64,000 nt of DNA from Microbacterium indicum DSM 19969 (GTDB lineage: Bacteria; Actinomycetota; Actinomycetes; Actinomycetales; Microbacteriaceae). Position numbers and translations under genes: made by a program. Positions 1 through 8,046 of the stretch are shown here, piece by piece. The notes beneath the pieces were generated by a model that ran no database searches, had not been told where the DNA came from, and saw only the letters and a list, made by a program, of their open reading frames with translations. The stretch is taken from assembly GCF_000422385.1 (NCBI RefSeq), contig NZ_AULR01000005.1:1-64000 (forward strand), read 5' to 3'. Each line of letters starts with the position of its first letter. Position 1 is the first letter of the stretch.

Positions 1-2714
1 CTAGCGAGCTTACGTACCCGGTACTCCGCCGTCTCTGCGACCTCCGTCAAGTCATCGACCGCCAACGGCGCCTCGACGGTACCGAGCGGAGTCGCGAAGG
101 TGCCGAAAACTCGCCAGCGCACATCGACGACGTCGGCAATCGGGCGACTCGCAGGGACCCCATCGCTCGTCGCCTCACGCAATGCGAACCCGCGACGTCG
201 GATGTCGCCGTCCACCTCCCGCAGGAAGTAGACGCCGGTGACGTTCGTGTCGGATCCGAGCGAGACCGTGAGTTCGAGACTCTGTCGAAACACACTCGCC
301 CGTGCCACCCCGGCGTCGAGGTACCGCGTCGTGAAGTCGCGACTCGCCGTGGGATCGAGCACACGCAGCGCGCCGTGGGACGTCGTGATGATGAGACGCT
401 CCGCTGAGGAATCAGTCAGGAGCGACTTTCCATCGACACGGATCGCCCGTACAGGGCGGCTGTCCTCGGGCCCGTCGTAAACAGCGGCGAGCGCCAGGTC
501 ACCACTGTAGAACTCGGCGACTGAGAAAGTCGCACTCAAGCCGCCTTCGTCATCGGCAGTGACGGCACTCTCGAGCGTTACCGCTCCGATCGCGCGAATC
601 GCCGCGATCGGCTGGTCGGACGTCGGCCGAATCCTCACGCGCAGTTCACCGCCATCGACGACTCCAGAGAGGAACTGCGGCCGTGAGGGCGTATTCTCGG
701 CGAGCATCCACTCCGGCTCGAGATCGAGCCACGCGCGCACCGTGTCGACCACGTCACGTTTCGCGATGGTAATCCCCCGACGATCATCGCCCGCGCGGTC
801 CTCGACGACGACCGCGCGTTTGGCCTGGATCGGTCGGCGAACCGCTACGTGCCCCTGAGCCGCACCTGCATGGCGCACGACGACAAGGTCGGCACGCACA
901 TCATCCTCAGCAAGGACCCGGACGAGCCGGTGGTCGTCGATCATCGCTTGGAGCACTTCGGAGATCGGGCCAGCGTTCTTCACTCCCGTCGCCGAGTCGG
1001 AGTGAAGGAGAGCGACCTTCATTCCCGACGCCTCAGCGAGAGCAATCTCGTCGGCGACGCCGTCAATGAACCAATGGCGAGCTGGGGTGCCATGCGCATC
1101 GACGATGATGAGGACGTCGACATCGACTGACGCATCTTCCCCGTACAGCAGCTGGCTCGGCGCAGTCAACGCACGTATCACCTGCGGAAAGTCGAATCGG
1201 CCCGAAACCTCGCCCGAACGCAAGCGAGTCTGATAGCGGCGGATCGAGCTGCGGTACGCCACGCGCGCCGCACTCGTCCAGAGCGACTTGCCGAAGTCGC
1301 CGCCGGACAGGCTGCTCTTGTCAGCCAGCATGAGTTCGAGCGGCGCTTCGGGCCCGACCACGGCAACAGGAGTCCCTGTCGCGATCTCGAGGCGCTGGCG
1401 GAACTCGGTGTCGGCGCCCTTTCGCGTCGTGTCGAAGTAGCCGGCGGCCTCTAGGACGGCCTCGCGCCGGAACATTATCGACGGCTCAGAGACGAACAAT
1501 CTGGCACCGCGCGGGCTGACCAGGGAGAGATCCTCGGTCGTACGCGCGGCTCGAACGACGTTCGCATACCGGCCTGGCGAGGCGAGCAGATCGCGCACCT
1601 GAATCTCGAGCCTGCGTGGGTGCGACCAGTCGTCCGAGTCCTGGACCGTGACGAACTCTCCGCGAGCCTGTTTGATTGCCTCGTTGCGTCGCACGTACGT
1701 TCCAGCGTTCTCGGCGTTGCGAATGACGCGAATACGCGGGTCGAGCGCTTCGACGCGGTCGAGGATCGGCCCGTACTCCGGGTCCGACGCGTCGTCAGCG
1801 ACGAGCAACTCCCAGTTGCAGTATGTCTGTCCGATCAACGAGCGGACGGCGGTGAATATCTCAGGCTTGGGCGACCATGAGGTCATGATGATCGTGACAA
1901 GCGGCCCCTGTGGTGCCGCACCGGTACCGACCGCAGTCACCTGAGCGAATGGGGTCGCCCCATCGCCATCGAGAGAAACGGTCTCGAGGCCGAAACGCCG
2001 ATACGCCTGATTAAGCGTACCCAGCACGGCATCGAAGCTGCCGCCGAAGCGGGGGTGCTCGAGATCGATCGCGAACGCGTGACGGATCCAGGTGTCCTTC
2101 GTGAGCCTCGGAAACAGAGCACGTGCCTCGTCCCCGAGATCTGCGTTAAGCAGATTCTCGATGAGCGACTCAAGGTCGCCGTCGGAGAATTTCGCGCCGG
2201 CGATGACGCGCGCGGCGAGGAAACGCAGCAGTCCGCGCTCAGCGTCGGTATCCATCGTGCGAGCGTGGATCAGCTCGACGATGCGCCAGATGTCTCCGAT
2301 CTTGATGCGATCGAGCGCGGCGTCGAAACCGACGGGGTTCTCGTCGAAGCGAACTGCGACGGAACGAAGGCTCGCCCAGTCGTGCAGACCGCCGCTCGCG
2401 CGATCAGCAAGAGCGTCGAGAGCCCACGTCGACATGTTGCGAGCACCAAACCCCTGCAGGTGACGTTCAGAGATCTTCGCCGACCTACGAACCGAAAGGC
2501 TCTCGTGACGTTCAGCGTCGGCGGCGATCAGCGTGAGCGACGGCGTATTGAGCGACACCTCCAGGGGGGACTTGGCGCGCGCGTCGAATACCTCGTGCGG
2601 CGCCGTGGGTTCAGGCAGCTCAGCGGACCTCAGCTCGTCGCAACGGAAAACCCGACTGACGAGGTCATTCGAGTCCCACAGACGTACAAAGCGGTTCTCT
2701 TGCGCGTTCGACAC
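1..2714 (-). CDS. GT2-family glycosyltransferase with large N- and C-terminal extensions (3' end beyond window)
   Basis: Reading leftward from a GTG at 2714 the frame stays open to the window edge (at least 904 codons), so the C-terminus is missing. An in-frame TGA lies about 20 codons upstream and GTG 2714 is the first usable start after it. The first ~265 residues look helical and match no family I know. From about residue 270 there is a GT-A/GT2 domain: GPLVTIIMTSW, then VADDAS, and the metal-binding type motif QDSDDWSHPRR. About 350 residues after the GT2 domain are beta-rich and unassigned. It is a likely paralogue of the divergently transcribed gene at 2860, which has HDDDDWSHPRK at the same place. 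The expected role is sugar transfer during surface polymer synthesis; donor and acceptor are unknown. Confidence 0.85.
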   Translation of the reverse strand, partial: MSNAQENRFVRLWDSNDLVSRVFRCDELRSAELPEPTAPHEVFDARAKSPLEVSLNTPSLTLIAADAERHESLSVRRSAKISERHLQGFGARNMSTWALDALADRASGGLHDWASLRSVAVRFDENPVGFDAALDRIKIGDIWRIVELIHARTMDTDAERGLLRFLAARVIAGAKFSDGDLESLIENLLNADLGDEARALFPRLTKDTWIRHAFAIDLEHPRFGGSFDAVLGTLNQAYRRFGLETVSLDGDGATPFAQVTAVGTGAAPQGPLVTIIMTSWSPKPEIFTAVRSLIGQTYCNWELLVADDASDPEYGPILDRVEALDPRIRVIRNAENAGTYVRRNEAIKQARGEFVTVQDSDDWSHPRRLEIQVRDLLASPGRYANVVRAARTTEDLSLVSPRGARLFVSEPSIMFRREAVLEAAGYFDTTRKGADTEFRQRLEIATGTPVAVVGPEAPLELMLADKSSLSGGDFGKSLWTSAARVAYRSSIRRYQTRLRSGEVSGRFDFPQVIRALTAPSQLLYGEDASVDVDVLIIVDAHGTPARHWFIDGVADEIALAEASGMKVALLHSDSATGVKNAGPISEVLQAMIDDHRLVRVLAEDDVRADLVVVRHAGAAQGHVAVRRPIQAKRAVVVEDRAGDDRRGITIAKRDVVDTVRAWLDLEPEWMLAENTPSRPQFLSGVVDGGELRVRIRPTSDQPIAAIRAIGAVTLESAVTADDEGGLSATFSVAEFYSGDLALAAVYDGPEDSRPVRAIRVDGKSLLTDSSAERLIITTSHGALRVLDPTASRDFTTRYLDAGVARASVFRQSLELTVSLGSDTNVTGVYFLREVDGDIRRRGFALREATSDGVPASRPIADVVDVRWRVFGTFATPLGTVEAPLAVDDLTEVAETAEYRVRKLA

Positions 2715-2859
2715 GGGCGCAAGCCTAACCGGTTGCGTGTACCGCGACGAGACGACGACTCCGGGTTTGCGTCACCTTGGATCGTTGTCTGCCGAGTAAG
2801 CAGATTGCTCAAACCCTGCCACGCACGTGCCGCGCCCCACGAGGCAGACTGGGGTGGTG

Positions 2860-4275
2860 ATGAAGGCTTCTCCATCGGTTCTGATCCGAGCCATGAGCCG
2901 GCGGGTCCGCGCAATTCGGGCACCAAAGATCGACGCCGCCGCACTCCATGCGCATCTGCGCGCCACGGGTGCCTCCGACGGCCTGGACGACCTCGCTCAA
3001 GCCGCGTCATACGGTCGGTACGATCTCGACCGACTGCTGGCCGCACTGCGCGGCACGAAGGCGGACCGGGTCGTGAGATCCCTCGTGCCGAATGTTGCGC
3101 GCGACCTCGGCATGCTGCTCGCCGATCAGGGGCGTGAGGATGACGGGGCACTGATGCTCGAAGCGCTGATCCGGGTGCTCGGCGTGCGAAGTGTCGGCAA
3201 GGAGGGGCGGTTCGTCTCGGTCGAGCTCAAGCTCGACGCGGGCGATGCGACAGGCCTTGAATACCTGCTCGAATCGCGCCTCATCCGCCGCGATGATCCC
3301 GCGCAGGGCGACCTCGTCACGGCGAACGCTTTGAATCCCTTCTTCGACGACGCTCGCGACCAGGAGCCCTGGCTCGCCGCGTTGAACGCGATGTTCGCAG
3401 TCGACGACGCGGAGGCGATCGCGATCCGAGAGGGCGACGATGCGCCCTTCGACCGGATCCACGCCGAGTCGCCAACTGTCGACGGGCCCCTCGTGACGGT
3501 CATCATGCCGACCTTTGAACCCGACGCCCGCATCCGCACTGCGCTCGAATCGCTGATCGCACAGTCGCACCGCAATCTGCAGATCCTCGTCATGGACGAC
3601 GCTTCGTCACCTGATGCCGCGGCGCGCCTCGACAGCTGGCGCAGCCGCGACGCCCGCATCGAGGTCGTGCACCTGCCCGAGAACAACGGCCCCTACCTCG
3701 CACGCAACATCGCGGTGTCAGAGCATGCGCGCGGTGCGTACGTCACGGTCCACGACGACGACGACTGGTCGCACCCGCGCAAGATCGAGCGTCAGGTCGC
3801 GCACCTCGAGCAGAACCCCGACGTCGTCGCGAACATGGTCAACGGCGTCCGAGCATCCGATGACCTCGTCTTCGGCCGGGTCAACGGCAACCCCGTGTGG
3901 ACGCAGCAGGCACTCTCGTCGCTGATGGTGAGGCGCGAGGTGTTCGACACGATCGGCTATTGGGACGTCGTCAATCGTGCCGGCGACTCCGAGTTCAACG
4001 ACCGGATCCGGTCCTGGACCGACGCACGCATCCCGATCGTCGGCCGCGTGCCGTTGATGCTCTACCGCATGCGATGGGGCTCGCTGAGCGATCGCGAGTT
4101 CCGCCGCGGATACATGGCCCCGGTACGCCGCGCCTACTTCACGGCGTATCGGGCATGGCACCAGATCTCCCGAGAGCGCGGCGAAGTGCCCTACATCCCG
4201 TTCGACGACCGTGGCGCACGCCCTTTCGAGGCGCCGGCAGATCTGGTCGGGCCCCGGAGTCAGAATCCCTCCTGA
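2860..4275 (+). CDS. GT2-family glycosyltransferase
   Basis: A 471-residue protein. An N-terminal helical region of ~205 residues precedes a GT2 domain: PLVTVIMPTFEPD near residue 210, VMDDASS, and the DxD-type motif HDDDDWSHPRK near residue 300. After it come an acceptor-side region with an aromatic-rich stretch and a short C-terminal tail. The start is uncertain: ATG 2860 follows gaggcag, but GTG codons at 2827, 2854 and 2857 are in frame. It is divergent from the GT2 gene that ends at the left edge, with ~145 bp between them, and the two share architecture, so a duplication is likely. Like its neighbours it probably builds a cell-envelope polysaccharide. The frame and family are clear; the substrate is not. 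Confidence 0.85.
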   Translation: MKASPSVLIRAMSRRVRAIRAPKIDAAALHAHLRATGASDGLDDLAQAASYGRYDLDRLLAALRGTKADRVVRSLVPNVARDLGMLLADQGREDDGALMLEALIRVLGVRSVGKEGRFVSVELKLDAGDATGLEYLLESRLIRRDDPAQGDLVTANALNPFFDDARDQEPWLAALNAMFAVDDAEAIAIREGDDAPFDRIHAESPTVDGPLVTVIMPTFEPDARIRTALESLIAQSHRNLQILVMDDASSPDAAARLDSWRSRDARIEVVHLPENNGPYLARNIAVSEHARGAYVTVHDDDDWSHPRKIERQVAHLEQNPDVVANMVNGVRASDDLVFGRVNGNPVWTQQALSSLMVRREVFDTIGYWDVVNRAGDSEFNDRIRSWTDARIPIVGRVPLMLYRMRWGSLSDREFRRGYMAPVRRAYFTAYRAWHQISRERGEVPYIPFDDRGARPFEAPADLVGPRSQNPS

Positions 4276-4373
4276 TCGAGGACCGCCCCGTGCCAGAACG
4301 ACCCTGGCGTTCGCTCCGAGGCACAGGTCGTCCGTTGCCACGGACCCGCTCCCAGCCCGTTTGCAGGCACAGT

Positions 4374-4379
4374 TAGGAT
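4374..4379 (+). promoter_or_regulatory. candidate -10 element (TAGGAT) for the GT2-GT4 gene
   Basis: TAGGAT fits the actinobacterial TANNNT -10 pattern and lies ~70 bp before the ATG at 4448, in the 172-bp gap after the previous gene. No convincing -35 was found. The rest of this gap shows no gene. Confidence 0.35.
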
Positions 4380-4447
4380 TGACCTAGCCGTGCATCCACG
4401 GCCGGCAATGCGCCGCAGGTCGCCCCCTAACCACGGAGCACTTCTCA

Positions 4448-6961
4448 ATGCAAACGCCCCCACGCGTCTCGATCGTGATCCCCGTTTTCGACGACGAGGA
4501 GTGGGTGGCGGCCTCGCTGCGCAGCTGTCGCGCGCAGACCGTGTCCGACATTGAGATCATTTGCGTGGACGACGCATCTACAGACGGCACGTGTGCCGTC
4601 ATCGAGCAGTTCCAAGCCGAGGACCCGCGAATAAGGCTGATTCGCCAGCCAGTCAATCGGTCGGCGTTCCAAGCACGACGTGAGGGAATCCTCGCAGCCA
4701 CAGCGCCGTTCGTCATGTTCCTTGATGGCGACGACGAGCTTGCGCCGACTGCTGTCGAAGCAGCGCTCCACGTCGCCGACACGAGCGGCGCCGACGTGGT
4801 CGGTTTCGGTGTCGATGTCATTGTCCCCGAGGGAGTGTCCGTCGGGCGGTTCGTGTCAGATATGCAACCCAAGCATGCTGAGCTCAACGGCACGGAGATC
4901 GTGCCCACACTGTTCCCCGTTGGGAAGGTCGCGCAGGGGCACCTGTGGCGGTATCTGTGGACGACCGAGTTGCTTCGCCTCGCGTACAACGGCATCGACG
5001 AAAACCTCGAGCTCTACCGGGCGAATGACATCCCGATCGCGATGTCGGCGCTCGCTCACGCCACAAAGTACGTTTCCACGGAAGATAAGCTCTACCGCTA
5101 CTACTGGCGCCGAGGCGTTAGCGGCCAGGTCGTCGAATCAGTCGAAGACTTCGCGTTCTACCTTGGCGCACTTGATTCCATCGATTCCATCTCTGAGTCG
5201 ATGCTCGGGATCGCAGCGACGCTCGACGATTCTGCTGGACTGCTCGACACCTACCACTCGGCTCGACTCTCAATCATCCAGATGATCCTGCGGTACTGCA
5301 CGCCCATCATCGATGATGACCTGCGCGCGGAGTGCTTTGCTCGCCTCGAAAGCAAAGCTGGCTACCGCGAGATCCTACTCGCGGTCTCCATGTTCTACCG
5401 CACCGCACTCGAGTTCATCGCGCAATTCGCACCACAGGCGCGTGGGCTTTCGAGCGCCACCAAGACAGTTCTGATCACCACAGGAAATCTCGGTAGCGGC
5501 GGAGTGCAGGGCGTTGTCGTCTCGCAGGCGAAGTACCTTGCTGAAGCAGGTTTCCGCGTCATCATCGGCCTCCGAACGTTCGACGGCATAGTGCAGGAAG
5601 TCCCTGAGGGAGTCGAGCTCGTAGAACTCGCCGGAGACAACACTCGACAGAAGCTGGAGTCGCATTACCAGATCTTCCGCGACTATGAGGTCGATGCACT
5701 GATCGATCACTACATTCTTTATCACGACGATTGGCCCTACTTCACGCTTGCCGCCCGTTCGATGGGAATCCCGTCCATCGGGTGGATCCACAACTTCGCA
5801 TTGCGGCCGGTCTTCGACTTCAACACTCGCACTTCGTTCCTCACCCGTCACCTCGAACTCATGGAGAAGGTGGTCGTCCTCTCGAAGACCGACGTCGCGT
5901 TCTGGAAGCTACGCGGTTTGGACAACGTCGTAGCTCTTCCGAACCCCGCGTCGCCGATGATTCTCGACCGCCCCCGTCGATCGGCGCCGCGGGATGCGCC
6001 GATCGACGGGGAGCCGATCCGTCTTGTGTGGTGGGGACGCTTGCAGCAGCGCACCAAGCGCGTACTAGAGCTCGTGGACGTCGCGGCTGCGTTGCGTGCG
6101 ATGGGAGTTGAATTCTCGCTATCGATCATCGGACCGGACTCCGGGGATTTGAAGGCCCACGACATCCAGAGAGCGGCCGTCGCTAAGGGAGTCGAAGACG
6201 TTGTCGTCCTGCCCGGCACTCTGCACGGCGATGAATTGCTTGCAGCGATTGACTCTTCGGATGTCTTCGTGAGTACAAGTGCGATTGAAGGCTCTCCACT
6301 TGTTCTCATCGAGGCGCAGGCCATGGGGCTCCCTGTAGTGATGTACGAGCTGCCTTGGCTCGCGGCCCTCGAGAGCAACTGCGGCATCGTCTCATCCCCC
6401 CAGAATGAAGCTGGCATCCTGGCTCAGGAGATCGCACACCTCGCGAGCGACCCCGCGACTTACGTTGACCGGTCACGAGGCTCCATCGCCGCGACGGATC
6501 GGACCCTTAGCCTCGAATTTGGCGGGCTCTACACGCAGCTGCTGACAGGCCAGCTACCTACCACTGTGTCGCCCGAACCAACCATCGATGACGCGAAGCT
6601 CCTGCTCGATCTCACCGTGAACTTCCACGAAGCCAATGCTTCGCGCGAGGGCCGCTACGCGGCGCGTCTGCGGGAAGAACGTGACACCGCGAAGCGGCAG
6701 GCGAGGAGTCTCCAGCTCGATCTCGACGCCGAGCGCCGCGTCGCGACCGAGCGCGAGCTGCGCATCGCCAGGTTGTCGAAGCGTGTCAAGAAGTCCGCGA
6801 ACAGCTCCCAACAGAAGGGACCGACGGATACCGCGCGCGAGCGCTCCAATGAGCCATGGGCAGTCCGAATCGTGCGGCCCATCGGACGCGGCACGCTTCG
6901 GCTGATTCCAGGTTTGCGCCCCGCAGCACGCAAGTTCAACCGGTGGGTGCGGGGCCTCTAA
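4448..6961 (+). CDS. Bifunctional GT2-GT4 glycosyltransferase with C-terminal coiled coil
   Basis: An 837-residue protein, ATG preceded by GGAG. Residues ~5-230 are a GT2 domain (VSIVIPVFDDEEW, VDDAST, FLDGDDE). Residues ~340-700 are a GT-B/GT4 domain: the glycine-rich turn GNLGSGGVQGV near its start, VWWGRLQQRTKR, and the donor-binding segment SAIEGSPLVLIEAQAMGLPV. Residues ~715-790 are charged and heptad-like, and the tail is basic, so membrane association by the tail is possible. Two transferase modules in one chain suggest that two successive sugars are added to the same polymer. Base usage is less GC-biased than in the rest of the window, with A/T-ending codons common, which may mean later acquisition. 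Its stop overlaps the stop of the convergent pyruvyl transferase gene. Confidence 0.9.
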   Translation: MQTPPRVSIVIPVFDDEEWVAASLRSCRAQTVSDIEIICVDDASTDGTCAVIEQFQAEDPRIRLIRQPVNRSAFQARREGILAATAPFVMFLDGDDELAPTAVEAALHVADTSGADVVGFGVDVIVPEGVSVGRFVSDMQPKHAELNGTEIVPTLFPVGKVAQGHLWRYLWTTELLRLAYNGIDENLELYRANDIPIAMSALAHATKYVSTEDKLYRYYWRRGVSGQVVESVEDFAFYLGALDSIDSISESMLGIAATLDDSAGLLDTYHSARLSIIQMILRYCTPIIDDDLRAECFARLESKAGYREILLAVSMFYRTALEFIAQFAPQARGLSSATKTVLITTGNLGSGGVQGVVVSQAKYLAEAGFRVIIGLRTFDGIVQEVPEGVELVELAGDNTRQKLESHYQIFRDYEVDALIDHYILYHDDWPYFTLAARSMGIPSIGWIHNFALRPVFDFNTRTSFLTRHLELMEKVVVLSKTDVAFWKLRGLDNVVALPNPASPMILDRPRRSAPRDAPIDGEPIRLVWWGRLQQRTKRVLELVDVAAALRAMGVEFSLSIIGPDSGDLKAHDIQRAAVAKGVEDVVVLPGTLHGDELLAAIDSSDVFVSTSAIEGSPLVLIEAQAMGLPVVMYELPWLAALESNCGIVSSPQNEAGILAQEIAHLASDPATYVDRSRGSIAATDRTLSLEFGGLYTQLLTGQLPTTVSPEPTIDDAKLLLDLTVNFHEANASREGRYAARLREERDTAKRQARSLQLDLDAERRVATERELRIARLSKRVKKSANSSQQKGPTDTARERSNEPWAVRIVRPIGRGTLRLIPGLRPAARKFNRWVRGL

Positions 6962-8046
6962 GCCAGAGCCTCAGCGAACGACCGGCTTTCGGCCTGCAGA
7001 TCGCCCCAGAGCACCTCGCGTCGCTCGGCGATCTCGGCCGAGAGCCGCTCTTCGTTGTGGATGAAGTAGTTCAACTTGCCGACGAGCGAGTTCGCCATGT
7101 CATCAAGGCGATCACGTGACATGTGCTGGCGTCGCGGAACCTTCGCGAGGAAATAACCGTTTCCGAAGTAGTCGCTCGGCATCCCCTGCCGTGCGGTCAT
7201 CCCGATGAACGCGGCGGGCTGGTCGAACGCCAGGAACGGCAGCCAGCCGTGCAAGCGCTTGCCGAACGCGAAGCGGCTGCCCGTGTAGCGGGCGCCGAAG
7301 TCGTCGACCTGCTGCAGCCGTTCGGTGAAGCCCGCGTTGAACTCCTTCGAGTCGGGCTCGGTCATGAGGAAGTCGTGGAACAGTGCCTGGTCCTGCTCGA
7401 TGAGCGGGAAGAGGTCGAGCGAGTGCCTGTTGGAGTCGCCGTGCGCATTGACCATGCTGCGCACCTCGAGGCCCTCCGACTCGGCGTAGGCCTTGAACCG
7501 ACGCAGCGGGTGATCGGCGATGTTCTCATCGGTGAAGAGATGCGCGTCGAAGTTCACGACGACGACGTCCTTCTTCTGCTTGGGCGTGCCGAGCAGCCGG
7601 TCGGTGAACAGAGATGAGCATGGCAGAAGCTGCGGGTCGGCGGTCGGCTCCACCTCGCGGATCAGCTCGGCCTCCTTGCCCGCCCGCACGACGATGCGGT
7701 CGGCCTTCTGCAGGATCTTGCGCACGATCGGCAGCTCGGCGTCGTGCGGCTCCTGGAGGATCCCCGACGACCAGATGAACATCTTCGACTTCTCGAACCT
7801 GTCCCACTGCGCCTCGAGCTTCTTCTGCACGTGGCGCGCGCTGTTCGTGCGCACGAGGATGCCGCCGGGCCCGATGATCACGTTGTCGGGCGCCGAGCGC
7901 GCGAACCGGACGTACTTCGCCTCACCGACCGTGCGGAAGTCGAGGTCGATGAGCCCCTCGAACAGCTTCTTGGTCGTCTGGTAGATCAGCGCGTCGCCCG
8001 CGTTCCCGCGCACGCCGAGCGTGATCCACATCGCCTTCTTCGGCAC
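6958..8046 (-). CDS. Polysaccharide pyruvyl transferase family protein
   Basis: A 362-residue protein of the usual length for this family. It starts at GTG directly after the stop of the GT29-GT4 gene, and GGAGGGGG in that gene's 3' end serves as ribosome-binding site. Features seen are the N-terminal GNAGDALIYQ, the central IIGPGGILV and the later KRLHGWLPFLAF, which fit the GT-B-like pyruvyl transferase fold. Members add pyruvate ketals from phosphoenolpyruvate to polysaccharide sugars; in Gram-positives pyruvylated secondary wall polymers anchor SLH proteins. Here it is translationally linked to the sialyltransferase fusion, so it probably modifies the same glycan. Family members with other roles exist, so the reaction is an inference. 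Confidence 0.8.
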   Translation of the reverse strand: MPKKAMWITLGVRGNAGDALIYQTTKKLFEGLIDLDFRTVGEAKYVRFARSAPDNVIIGPGGILVRTNSARHVQKKLEAQWDRFEKSKMFIWSSGILQEPHDAELPIVRKILQKADRIVVRAGKEAELIREVEPTADPQLLPCSSLFTDRLLGTPKQKKDVVVVNFDAHLFTDENIADHPLRRFKAYAESEGLEVRSMVNAHGDSNRHSLDLFPLIEQDQALFHDFLMTEPDSKEFNAGFTERLQQVDDFGARYTGSRFAFGKRLHGWLPFLAFDQPAAFIGMTARQGMPSDYFGNGYFLAKVPRRQHMSRDRLDDMANSLVGKLNYFIHNEERLSAEIAERREVLWGDLQAESRSFAEALA

